Source: Brenneria nigrifluens DSM 30175 = ATCC 13028
Lineage (GTDB): Bacteria > Pseudomonadota > Gammaproteobacteria > Enterobacterales > Enterobacteriaceae
Reading direction: 5' to 3'
NCBI RefSeq assembly: GCF_005484965.1
Contig: NZ_CP034036.1
Coordinates: 3,224,001-3,288,000, forward strand
Length of the DNA: 64,000 nucleotides
Numbering within the stretch: position 1 is the first letter of the stretch; every line of letters begins with the position of its first letter. This document shows, one piece after another, positions 1 through 7,463 of this stretch. The notes beneath the pieces were generated by a model that searched no databases, had not been told where the DNA came from, and saw only the letters and a program-made list of their open reading frames with translations. A program made the position numbers and the translations under genes.

Positions 1-272
1 CCGTCGCAGGTATCCGCCAGACCGTCGAGATGGAAGCCGCCGGTAATCAGCGCCAGCGCCAGCACATAGCCCAGCGCGGCCAGCGGCACCCCGATCCACG
101 GCGCCAGCGCCATAAATACCGCGCCGGCGAGGCCGCCGACGATAAGGCCGATAACGGGAAAACCGACGATGCCCCGCACGTATTGCCGCATATCCAGCCC
201 CTGGGTCCAGCGTTCAGGCACCGGAATCCGGGTCATAAATTGCAGCGTGGCAAGAAATAGACGCAGACTCAT
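1..272 (-). CDS. cobS: Adenosylcobinamide-GDP ribazoletransferase (cobalamin synthase), N-terminal part
   Basis: Joins adenosylcobinamide-GDP to alpha-ribazole (or its phosphate) in the last steps of cobalamin assembly; the family is an integral inner-membrane protein. The reading frame starts with ATG at 272-270 and stays open to the left edge, so only about 90 residues are present. The N-terminus (MSLRLFLATLQFMTRIPVP) and the later GGFHLDGLADTCDG segment, which carries the acidic metal-binding residues, are diagnostic of CobS. Hydrophobic stretches lie at about residues 32-75. The start codon overlaps the cobU stop by four bases, which implies translational coupling. It is the last visible gene of the cbi-cob operon; cobT, its usual next neighbour, would lie outside the window. 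Confidence 0.93.
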   Translation of the reverse strand, partial: MSLRLFLATLQFMTRIPVPERWTQGLDMRQYVRGIVGFPVIGLIVGGLAGAVFMALAPWIGVPLAALGYVLALALITGGFHLDGLADTCD

Positions 273-814
273 TTGATTTTTACCTCAATCCCCGACACCA
301 CCAGATAGACCTCTTCGGCGGCGGCGGCCAGGCGCTGATTAACCCGCCCGGCGATATCGCGGAAATGCCGCGCCAGCCGGTTTTCCGGCACAATGCCCAT
401 GCCCAGCTCGTTGGTGACCAGGTAGATCGGCGCGGCGCTGTGCGTACAGGCCGCAATCAACGCCTCTATCTGCTGCTGGATCGCCGCCTCAATCGCCGGG
501 AAATCCATCCGTTCGGGCGGCGTGTCGCCCGCCAGCTCAAACAATAGGTTGGTTATCATGGTGGTGACGCACTCCAGGATCACCGCTTCGTCGGGAGCGG
601 CCTGCTGCGCTATCACCCGGTCGAGATCGCGATAGCCTTCCCAGGTGCGCCAGTGGGCCGGACGACTGGCCCGGTGTAGCCGCACGCGCTCGGCCATTTC
701 GTTATCGGTCACCAGCGAGGTGGCGATATACAGTACCTTGTCGCGCCGCCGCGCCGCCAGCTTTTCCGCCAGGGCGCTTTTGCCGCTGCGGGCGCCGCCG
801 GTAATCAAGATCAC
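269..814 (-). CDS. cobU: Bifunctional adenosylcobinamide kinase / adenosylcobinamide-phosphate guanylyltransferase
   Basis: Phosphorylates adenosylcobinamide and then transfers GMP to give adenosylcobinamide-GDP, the substrate of CobS. I place the start at the GTG at 814-812: an AGGAG lies six bases upstream and the resulting 181 residues match the usual family length, while an in-frame ATG at 862 would add 16 unrelated residues. The P-loop GGARSGKS is at residues 6-13, and His47 in the LHRASRP motif corresponds to the guanylylated histidine of the Salmonella enzyme. Its former upstream neighbour in the operon should be cbiP, but about 2 kb of inserted mobile DNA now separates the two, so expression may depend on readthrough or a new promoter. 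Confidence 0.93.
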   Translation of the reverse strand: MILITGGARSGKSALAEKLAARRRDKVLYIATSLVTDNEMAERVRLHRASRPAHWRTWEGYRDLDRVIAQQAAPDEAVILECVTTMITNLLFELAGDTPPERMDFPAIEAAIQQQIEALIAACTHSAAPIYLVTNELGMGIVPENRLARHFRDIAGRVNQRLAAAAEEVYLVVSGIEVKIK

Positions 815-917
815 ATGCTGCTCCTGTTCAGGATATTCTGCTGATAGTGAGGCTGCTGGCAAAGAACCTGCGTTGCCATTAATTACCCCGTTACTTTATT
901 CGTACCCCGTATAATGG

Positions 918-1120
918 GGTGTTAGCCAGCCAGACCCGGCATGATTACTACCCCCAGTCGTCCATGATCCGGGAGGTGATGTCACCGGGTCTGGTGGGGC
1001 GCTGGCGACCGCTAATAGGGGCCAGGTCAGGCATAGTTGTCGGGACCGTCTGTAACGTGGATGCCGGAACCTGCTCCCCGTGGTTACTGGTTAACCCGTA
1101 TAAAAAAACAGGGAGACAAA
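918..1120 (+). ncRNA. Candidate IS110 bridge RNA region
   Basis: IS110-family recombinases are known to be guided by a bridge RNA encoded in the non-coding end of the element. This 200-base left end contains a perfect 10-bp inverted repeat, CCAGACCCGG at 930-939 and CCGGGTCTGG at 985-994, and further GC-rich pairing potential before the transposase ATG at 1121. Position and structure fit such an RNA. The target-binding and donor-binding loops have not been assigned, and expression is not shown by the sequence. Confidence 0.45.
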
Positions 1121-2173
1121 ATGACCGAATCCAGCGATTACGAATCAGTCCAAGTCTTTATTGGCGTTGATGTCGGTAAAGACACACATCACGCCGTTGC
1201 CGTCGCTCGTTCTGAAGGCGTCCTTGTCGGATACCTTCCCGGTCTGGCAATGCGCCGCATCGCCGATTTACACGCCGGTGAAGCCAAAACCGATGCTCGG
1301 GATGCGGCCATCATTGCCGACGCAGCACGTACCTTGCCTCATGCGCTTCGTTCACTGAAGCTCGCTGATGAGCAGATCGCCGAACTCTCCATGCTCTGCG
1401 GCTTTGACGATGACCTTGCAGCCCAGACAACTCAGGCCAGTAACCGTATCCGGGGCCTTCTGACCCAGATACATCCCGCACTGGAACGCATTCTCGGGCC
1501 ACGACTCGATCATCCTGCGATACTCGACCTTATCCAGCGATATCCCTCACCAGAGAAACTTGCTTCGCTGAGTGAGAGGAAGCTGGCGACCCAGCTCTGC
1601 AAGTTGGCTCCCCGGCTGGGGAAACGCCTTGCCGCCGAGATAACTCAGGCGCTTACAGAGCAGACCGTCATCGTTCCCGGCACTAACGCCGCTATCGTTG
1701 TTCTGCCGCGCCTTGCCCGTCAGCTCATCACTCTGCGCCAGCAAAGAGACGAGGTTGCGCTTGAGGTGGAACAACGGGTCCTCGCACACCCTCTTTACCC
1801 GGTCCTGACCAGCATGCCTGGAGTCGGTGTCAGGACCGCAGCCAGACTCCTTAGAAGAGAAGTCGCTTGTCGCGCCTTCGCCTCTGCTGCTCATCTCGCG
1901 GCTTATGCCGGGCTTGCGCCGGTAACCCGGCGTTCAGGCTCATCCATACGCGGTGAACATCCATCCCGACGAGGTAATAAAACCCTCAAACGGGCTCTGT
2001 TCCTGTCAGCCTTCGCTGCGCTGAGAGATCCCATATCCCGGGCTTACTACACGCGCAAAATGAGCCAGGGGAAACGACACAATCAGGCACTTATCGCCCT
2101 GGCAAGACGACGCTGTGACGTCCTGTTCGCCATGATGCGTGACGGGACTTTTTATACCCCGCAGGCGTCATAA
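1121..2173 (+). pseudogene. IS110-family transposase with internal in-frame deletion
   Basis: The ATG at 1121 follows GGGAG and gives 350 residues. The first catalytic Asp is in GVDVGKD near residue 15, and the KTDARDA motif carries the two later Asp residues of the DEDD RuvC-like site. The C-terminal transposase_20 region (SMPGVGVRTAARLL, then GLAPVTRRSGSSIRGEHPSR) is intact. Only about 41 residues separate the first Asp from KTD, while family members such as IS621 have about 90. Roughly 50 residues, including the second catalytic acidic residue, are therefore missing, and the sequence jumps from HHAVAV straight into ARSEGVLVGYLPG. The extra Arg after ARLLR looks like a further three-base insertion. 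The frame is open but a functional enzyme is unlikely. Confidence 0.8.
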
Positions 2174-2197
2174 CATGCTTGACAACTTAATAGGGGC

Positions 2198-2235
2198 ACC
2201 TCCCGGCCTCCCTCTTCTCAGGGGGAGGAGCAAAG
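2198..2235. repeat. GC-rich intergenic palindrome, copy A
   Basis: CCTCCC at 2207-2212 can pair with GGGAGG at 2223-2228. The same unit, almost identical over about 38 bases, occurs at 55079-55107 plus 55256-55267, where a MITE splits it. It behaves as a dispersed REP-like intergenic repeat. Confidence 0.7.
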
Positions 2236-2275
2236 CTATAAACCCACCCTTGTCAGGGGGGAGGAGCTTACTTGC

Positions 2276-2770
2276 TCCCTCCCCTGCGACTGTCTCTTAG
2301 TCACATATTTACTGTTAACGGTATATGTGAGTTCAGCGCTATTTCGTGCGCTAGAAGGCCGTCATTTCTCTGCTATGTCGCAGCACGCGCCCGACGCAGG
2401 GTGGTTCAAGCGCCACCACCCTCCGGACCCGGGCTAGTGGCTGAAATCACGTCGCTGACGCGATGCCTTCGGCGGTCGCCCCCTGTCCCGAACCGCCAGT
2501 GACGGAATACTCGTCTCATCCCTGAGACTCGCCCTACCGGGCCAGCGCAAGCGCTGTTCAAAAACGCTCCCGGCGTTTTTGTCCGACGCGGCACTGGCTT
2601 GCGCCGCTTCCCTGCGGCGCATTCGCGGGGGCGTCCACCTCAGCGTGATTTCTTACGCCGACGAAAAGCAAAAAACAAAGAACCAAGAATGACCCCAAGA
2701 CCAGAATACACATGGCCTCTAGAGGTTCCTTGGATTTGTGTATAAGAGACAGCCCCTGCGAAGGGGAGGG
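2276..2770. repeat. GC-rich palindrome split by a MITE
   Basis: Without the element at 2290-2752 and one copy of the duplication, the sequence reads CCCTCCCCTGCGAAGGGGAGGG, a near-perfect hairpin with a short loop. The duplicated target CCCCTGCGA (2281-2289 and 2753-2761) covers the loop and part of one arm. Confidence 0.7.
2290..2752. mobile_element. MITE-like element with Tn5/IS50-type ends (463 bp)
   Basis: The left end CTGTCTCTTAGTCACATAT and the right end, read on the minus strand as CTGTCTCTTATACACAAAT, are inverted repeats resembling the IS4/IS50 group outer end. A perfect 9-bp target duplication, CCCCTGCGA, flanks it. There is no transposase gene. The first 110 bases resemble one arm of the 138-bp element at 55108-55245 (shared TATTTCGTGCGC and AGCACGCGCCCGAC blocks). 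The following 300 bases are an unrelated passenger, part of which recurs at 21183-21238. A transposase of the IS4/IS50 group acting in trans would be needed for movement. Confidence 0.8.
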
Positions 2771-2814
2771 TTGGGGTGGGGTCACGCCCATACGCTTAAA
2801 AGCCGACAACGCCA

Positions 2815-4374
2815 TCAACCATCGGCATTGTGTTTGCCATATCCCGCCATAAACCCGTATATCGCTTCAATATCAATATGTTCCCGCATAGCGGCCGCCA
2901 GAATATCGAACTGCTGCCGTTTGTGGCGGGCGTAATCGAAGGCTTCGCCCGCAAACGGCGCGACGCCTTTGCGTCTGCGCAGCGCGTTCAGCAGCGCGCG
3001 GGTAAATTCGCCGTTATCAAACAGGCCGTGAATATAGCTGCCGACAACGCTGCCGTCCTCGTTTACCGCCCCGTCGCTATAATCCACCAGCCGGCCGTTG
3101 CTCAGGGTCAGACGGGCAAACGGCCTTGCCCCGTCGCCAAGACGCGAAGCGCCCATATGAATTTCATAACCGCCGAGCGCTTTGCCGGCGCCGGCGGAAA
3201 AAATGCCCGGCAGCGCGTCGCCGCAGCGGCCGCTCACCCGCGCGGTCACCTTTTCCACCGCAAACTCGGTTGTCACGTCCAGCAGTCCCAGGCCAGCCAT
3301 CTGCGCCACGTCCGACTCCACCCCGTCGATGATCCGCCGGCCCAGCATCTGATAGCCGCCGCATATGCCGACGATCGGCACCCCGGCCTGATGTTGCGAG
3401 AGCAGCGCCTGGGCGAAGCCGCTCCGTTGCAGCCACTGCAGGTCGCCCAAGGTATTTTTGCTGCCGGGCAGGATCAGCAGATCCGCCCCCGCCAGCGCCG
3501 ACGGTTCGGCGACATAGCGCAGATTAACGTCCGGCTGGGCGACCAGCGGGTTAAAGTCGCTAAAGTTGGCGATATGCGGCAGCCGGACGACGGCGATATC
3601 CAACGCCTTTTCCACCGCGCCCGCGGCCTGTGTGCCAGCGTGGTATTTGCCGGTTTGCAGCGCCACGCCGTCCTCGTCCTCCAGCGTAATATCCAGCCAC
3701 GGCATTACCCCGATAACCGGTACGCCGGTCAGTTCCTCAATCTGCGCCAGCCCCGACCGGAGCAAGGCGACGTCGCCGCGAAACTTATTGATGATCACCC
3801 CTTTCACCCGCGATTTTTCTTCCGGACGCAGCAGCGCCAGCGTGCCGTAGATGGCGGCGAACACCCCGCCGCGATCGATATCGGCCACCAGCAGCACCGG
3901 CGCATCGGCCATCGCCGCCATGCCCATATTGACGATATCCCGGTCGCGCAGATTGATCTCCGCCGGACTGCCCGCCCCTTCCAGCACCATCACGTCATAC
4001 TCGCCGGCAAGGCTGTGGTACACCTGATAAATCTGCTGCCGCAACTGCGGCTTATACTGGTGATAGCTCACCGCATCCATATTACAGACCGCTTTTCCCA
4101 TCAGCACCACCTGTGATTTGCGGTCGCTGGTGGGCTTGAGCAATACCGGGTTCATTCTCACGTCTGGCTCGATGCCGGCGGCTTCCGCCTGGAATATCTG
4201 CGCCCGCCCCATCTCCTCGCCGTAGGGCGTGATGCCCGAGTTCAGCGCCATATTCTGCGACTTGAACGGCGCGCAGCGGTAGCCGTCCTGGGCGAAAATC
4301 CGGCACAGTCCGGCCACCAGTACGCTTTTCCCGACGTCGGAGGCGGTGCCTTGCAACATAACGGACAGGGTCAT
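2815..4374 (-). CDS. cbiP: Adenosylcobyric acid synthase (glutamine-hydrolysing)
   Basis: Amidates side chains b, d, e and g of adenosylcobyrinic acid a,c-diamide, using glutamine and ATP. The N-terminal dethiobiotin synthetase-like ATPase domain begins MTLSVMLQGTASDVGKSVL, and the C-terminal class I glutamine amidotransferase domain has its Cys in VGICGGYQMLG near residue 350 and its His in YIHGLFDN. From this ATG the protein has 519 residues, close to the family norm of about 506. An upstream in-frame ATG at 4437 has a good AGGAG and would add 21 residues, so the exact start is open. Its 5' end lies directly after cbiL, with no cbiMNQO between them. Downstream, mobile DNA separates it from cobU. 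Confidence 0.93.
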   Translation of the reverse strand: MTLSVMLQGTASDVGKSVLVAGLCRIFAQDGYRCAPFKSQNMALNSGITPYGEEMGRAQIFQAEAAGIEPDVRMNPVLLKPTSDRKSQVVLMGKAVCNMDAVSYHQYKPQLRQQIYQVYHSLAGEYDVMVLEGAGSPAEINLRDRDIVNMGMAAMADAPVLLVADIDRGGVFAAIYGTLALLRPEEKSRVKGVIINKFRGDVALLRSGLAQIEELTGVPVIGVMPWLDITLEDEDGVALQTGKYHAGTQAAGAVEKALDIAVVRLPHIANFSDFNPLVAQPDVNLRYVAEPSALAGADLLILPGSKNTLGDLQWLQRSGFAQALLSQHQAGVPIVGICGGYQMLGRRIIDGVESDVAQMAGLGLLDVTTEFAVEKVTARVSGRCGDALPGIFSAGAGKALGGYEIHMGASRLGDGARPFARLTLSNGRLVDYSDGAVNEDGSVVGSYIHGLFDNGEFTRALLNALRRRKGVAPFAGEAFDYARHKRQQFDILAAAMREHIDIEAIYGFMAGYGKHNADG

Positions 4375-4440
4375 GGCGTTCCCCCGCTGCGCAACCGGCG
4401 CAGCGGATAGCGAGAGTTTCCTTAGCTGTTGTTCCATTGG

Positions 4441-5157
4441 TTACTCCTCAGAACGCCAGGATTTATTCACCAGAATGGTGGAGAAATAGGGTAATTTCTG
4501 CTCGTCGCCCACCTGATCCAGACGGCGCCAGCATCGTTCGCCCGGCAGCGAGGCGTCGGACATCAGCAGGGCGTGATCCAAAAGATCAAGCCGCGCCAGC
4601 AGCTCGCGCAGCGCGGCGAAATGGCCGTAGACCTTCATCAGCACCACGCAGTCATGGGCGATAAGCGCCTGTTCCAACTGCGCCGGCGGTGCGGTGCAAG
4701 GCATCACCGCCAGCGACTGTTTTTCCATCGCCAGCGGCAATGCGGCGCGCGCGGCGATGGCGGCGAAGGAGGTCACCCCCGGCACAATCTCCAGCCACGG
4801 CTGCCGCCCAATCCGCGCCAGCAGGAACACCCAGGTGCTGAACAGCATCGCGTCCCCCAGGGTGATAAAACCCACCCGCTTGCCGTCGGCGACGTCGTCC
4901 GTTAGCCGTTGCGCCATCTCGTCCCACACCGCTTCTTTTTCGTCGTTTTCGGCGCGCATGGGAAAATGGCGGGTGCGGATTTCCGTCGCCGGCGCCAGAT
5001 ACTCGCGCACGATGGATAAGGCCAGACTGTCTCCGCCTTTGCGTCCCGCCGGCGCATACAGAATATCGAGGGTGGCGAGCAGACGGGCGGCACGCACGGT
5101 GATCAAATCGGCGGCGCCGGGACCGACGCCCAGGGCGTACAGCCTGCCGCGCGTCAT
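4441..5157 (-). CDS. cbiL: Cobalt-factor II C20-methyltransferase
   Basis: Transfers a methyl group from S-adenosylmethionine to C20 of cobalt-sirohydrochlorin (cobalt-factor II) in the anaerobic cobalamin pathway. The 238-residue protein has the tetrapyrrole methylase fold: the glycine-rich GVGPGAADLIT loop at residues 11-21, TLGDAMLFSTW near residue 100, and VPGVTSFAAIA near residue 125. Its ATG overlaps the cbiK stop by four bases and its stop lies just before cbiP. In Salmonella four cobalt-transport genes follow cbiL; here there are none. Confidence 0.93.
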   Translation of the reverse strand: MTRGRLYALGVGPGAADLITVRAARLLATLDILYAPAGRKGGDSLALSIVREYLAPATEIRTRHFPMRAENDEKEAVWDEMAQRLTDDVADGKRVGFITLGDAMLFSTWVFLLARIGRQPWLEIVPGVTSFAAIAARAALPLAMEKQSLAVMPCTAPPAQLEQALIAHDCVVLMKVYGHFAALRELLARLDLLDHALLMSDASLPGERCWRRLDQVGDEQKLPYFSTILVNKSWRSEE

Positions 5158-5948
5158 GCCGCCTCCCGGTCGTTGCGGCGCAGCGCGGCGTCAAGATGCC
5201 GGGCGAACATCTCGCGGATCTGCGGGTTTTCCCCCAGCCCTTGCAACCAGCACTGGGCGGCGATCCCCGCCGCCTCCAGCCGTGATTTCCACGACGCCTC
5301 CTCATCCGACGCCATGTCGTTGATGGCGTGATCCCCCGCCACCAGCATCAGCGGCATCAGGTGAACCTTACGCACTTCCTGCTGTTGCAGGCGCAGAATG
5401 ATATGGTCGATTTCCGGATAGCTTTCCACCGCCCCCACCAGCGCGGGAAACTGCTGCGACGCCATCAGGTGATCGAGGCAGGCATAGGCTGAAAACGCGT
5501 GATGGCTGGCGCCGTGCCCCATAAACACCACCCGCTCATCGGCGGCCAGCGGCGGCATCTGCCCGCGCAGCGCGGTCATTATCTGCCGGTAGTCATCAAA
5601 GCCGCTGAGCAGCGGCGCGCCCAGCGCCAACCGCTGGAAACGGGGCGCAAACGCCCGCGCCTCCGTAGCCACCTTTTCATACTCATCGCCGTTGATCACA
5701 TGCAGCGACTGCAGCGCCACGTCCTGGTAGCCCGCCTGCGCCAGCCGGTTGAGCGCCTGCGCCGGGTTATCCACCCGCAGACCGTCGCGCTCCCGCAGCT
5801 TGCGGATAATCATTTCCGACGTGAAAGCGCGAAACAGCTCCCGTTCGGGGTAGGCGGCCGCCAGATGCCGCTCGCAGGCGTCAATGTTCTTCTGCCGGGT
5901 TTGCGGGTAGCTGGTGCCGAAACTGATAATCAGCAGTGCTTTTTTCAT
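5154..5948 (-). CDS. cbiK: Sirohydrochlorin cobaltochelatase
   Basis: Inserts Co2+ into sirohydrochlorin, the committed early step of the anaerobic route. The 264-residue length equals that of the Salmonella enzyme. The N-terminus MKKALLIISFGTSYPQTR is characteristic. Likely metal ligands and catalytic residues are the His residues in VFMGHGASHHAF (about 142-150) and VAGDHAIND (about 205-213). No signal peptide is seen, so it is the cytoplasmic type rather than the periplasmic CbiK(P) type of Desulfovibrio. It sits in the operon between cbiJ and cbiL, overlapping the latter. Confidence 0.95.
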   Translation of the reverse strand: MKKALLIISFGTSYPQTRQKNIDACERHLAAAYPERELFRAFTSEMIIRKLRERDGLRVDNPAQALNRLAQAGYQDVALQSLHVINGDEYEKVATEARAFAPRFQRLALGAPLLSGFDDYRQIMTALRGQMPPLAADERVVFMGHGASHHAFSAYACLDHLMASQQFPALVGAVESYPEIDHIILRLQQQEVRKVHLMPLMLVAGDHAINDMASDEEASWKSRLEAAGIAAQCWLQGLGENPQIREMFARHLDAALRRNDREAA

Positions 5949-5949
5949 G

Positions 5950-6741
5950 CTATTTTCCTCGTTCTCTCTGCCAGTCGGCCAGCCGCCGGATAAACGCCTC
6001 CAGCGTGGCGACCTGTTCCTGCGCGTCCGCCGACGCCGCGGGGCGGCGCACCACGATGCAGGGAATATTCAATGCCAGACAGGGCGCCACCTTTTGCCGG
6101 TAGCCGCCCGGCGCGCCGGACTCTTTGGTGATCACCACGTCCGGCCGACAGTGTCGATACAGCGCCTGATTAAATTCGGCGCTGAACGGCCCGCACTGGG
6201 CGATAATCTGCTCCACCCCCAGCCCCAGCGCCTCGCACTGCGCCAGCACCGCCGCCGTCGGCAACACCCGCGCCAGCAGGTACTTTTCCGGCAGCCGTTG
6301 CCGCCAGGCCGCCAGTTCCTTGCTGCCGGTGGTCAGCAGTACGCGCGGCCCCAGCGAACGGGCGACGGCGCAGGCCGCGTCAAGGCTCTCCACCTTGTGC
6401 AGCAGCGGATGGTCGATGGCGTCAATGTCGCTGGGCCGCTGATAGCGGGTCAGCGGCAGGGATAAACGGCGACAGGCCGCCGCCACGTTGTGATGCAGCG
6501 CGTCGGCGTAGGGGTGCGAGGCGTCAATCACCCAGCGCACCCGCCGCGCGGCAAGGTAGTCCGTTATGGCGTCCGCATCCATGCGCCCGACCACCACCTC
6601 GCCCGCAATGTCGCCCGCCAGCTGTTCGCCCGTCGCCGTGGCGACGGAAAGCCGGTAGCGCTCGCCAGCGGCGTCCAGCGCGCGGCAAATCAGCCGGGCG
6701 TCGCTGGTGCCGCCGAAGATATGGATCGCCGGGTCGCTCAC
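5950..6741 (-). CDS. cbiJ: Cobalt-precorrin-6A reductase
   Basis: NADH-dependent reduction of cobalt-precorrin-6A to 6B. The 263-residue protein has the CobK/CbiJ family features IHIFGGTSDAR at residues 6-16 (nucleotide-binding turn), DASHPYAD near residue 73 and VITKESGAPGG near residue 203. The ATG overlaps the cbiH stop by four bases. It ends one base before the cbiK start. Confidence 0.94.
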   Translation of the reverse strand: MSDPAIHIFGGTSDARLICRALDAAGERYRLSVATATGEQLAGDIAGEVVVGRMDADAITDYLAARRVRWVIDASHPYADALHHNVAAACRRLSLPLTRYQRPSDIDAIDHPLLHKVESLDAACAVARSLGPRVLLTTGSKELAAWRQRLPEKYLLARVLPTAAVLAQCEALGLGVEQIIAQCGPFSAEFNQALYRHCRPDVVITKESGAPGGYRQKVAPCLALNIPCIVVRRPAASADAQEQVATLEAFIRRLADWQRERGK

Positions 6742-7463
6742 AGTTCATAGCCTCTGGGGGTGATCATCAGCCCGTCGCGGCAGTAGGTGGTTTTATTGCC
6801 GACAATCACCAGACTGGTCATATCCACCGGCGTGAAGTCCATCGCGCCGAAGGTGGTGATCCATTTCTCTTCTTTCTTGCGTCCGGCCGCCTTGACCACC
6901 CCGACCGGCGTCTGCACCGCCGTCCAGGGCGCCATCAGAGCAAACGCCCGCGCCAGATGCCCTTCGCGGCCGCGGCTGCGCGGGTTGTAGAAACAGATCA
7001 CGAAGTCGGCCTGCGCCGCCGCGACGATGCGCTTTTCAATCACCGGCCACGGCGTCAGCAGATCGCTCAGGCTGATATGGCAGAAATCGTGCATCAGCGG
7101 CGCGCCCAGCAGCGACGCGGCGGCGATGCTGGCGGTGATGCCCGCCACCAGCCGCACCTCAAGATCCAAACGCTGCTGGCCGACCAGTTCCAGCACCAGC
7201 CCGGCCATGCCGTAAATACCGGCGTCGCCGCTGCTGATCAGCGCGACGTTGCGGCCGGACAGCGCCAGATCGATGGCCGTCTGACAGCGTTCGATCTCTT
7301 TGCACATGCCGGTTTTGATCACCTGCTTGTCGCCGGTCAGGCGTTTCACCAGATGGGTGTAGGTTTTGTATCCCACCACGATTTCCGCTTGCTGAATCGC
7401 CGCAATGGCTTCCTGCGTCATCATGGCTTCGCTGCCCGGCCCGATGCCGATTACGGTTAACAT
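6738..7463 (-). CDS. cbiH: Cobalt-factor III C17-methyltransferase (ring contraction)
   Basis: Methylates C17 and drives ring contraction of the macrocycle. The start is set at the ATG at 7463-7461, preceded by GGGGAG at seven bases, giving 241 residues as expected for the family; an upstream in-frame codon would add five residues and overlap cbiG further. The protein starts MLTVIGIGPGS, with GDAGIYGMAGLV near residue 84 and CFYNPRSRGRE near residue 160, all typical of CobJ/CbiH. It overlaps the end of cbiG by seven bases and the start of cbiJ by four. Confidence 0.94.
   Translation of the reverse strand: MLTVIGIGPGSEAMMTQEAIAAIQQAEIVVGYKTYTHLVKRLTGDKQVIKTGMCKEIERCQTAIDLALSGRNVALISSGDAGIYGMAGLVLELVGQQRLDLEVRLVAGITASIAAASLLGAPLMHDFCHISLSDLLTPWPVIEKRIVAAAQADFVICFYNPRSRGREGHLARAFALMAPWTAVQTPVGVVKAAGRKKEEKWITTFGAMDFTPVDMTSLVIVGNKTTYCRDGLMITPRGYEL

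Larger units (their letters stand above)
915..2190 (+). mobile_element. IS110-family insertion sequence, internally deleted (ends approximate)
   Basis: One transposase frame of the IS110 family is preceded by about 200 bases of non-coding, structured DNA and followed by only a short 3' tail, the usual IS110 layout. IS110 elements have no clear terminal inverted repeats and make no target duplication, so the ends given are estimates. It is inserted on the plus strand between cbiP and cobU, against operon direction. The transposase has an in-frame internal deletion, so the copy is probably unable to move by itself. Confidence 0.75.

Noticed and set aside
2830..4116. 428-codon plus-strand open frame opposite cbiP
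   Set aside because: It is the antisense shadow of a GC-rich gene; its product is Arg/His/Gln-rich with no known domain.
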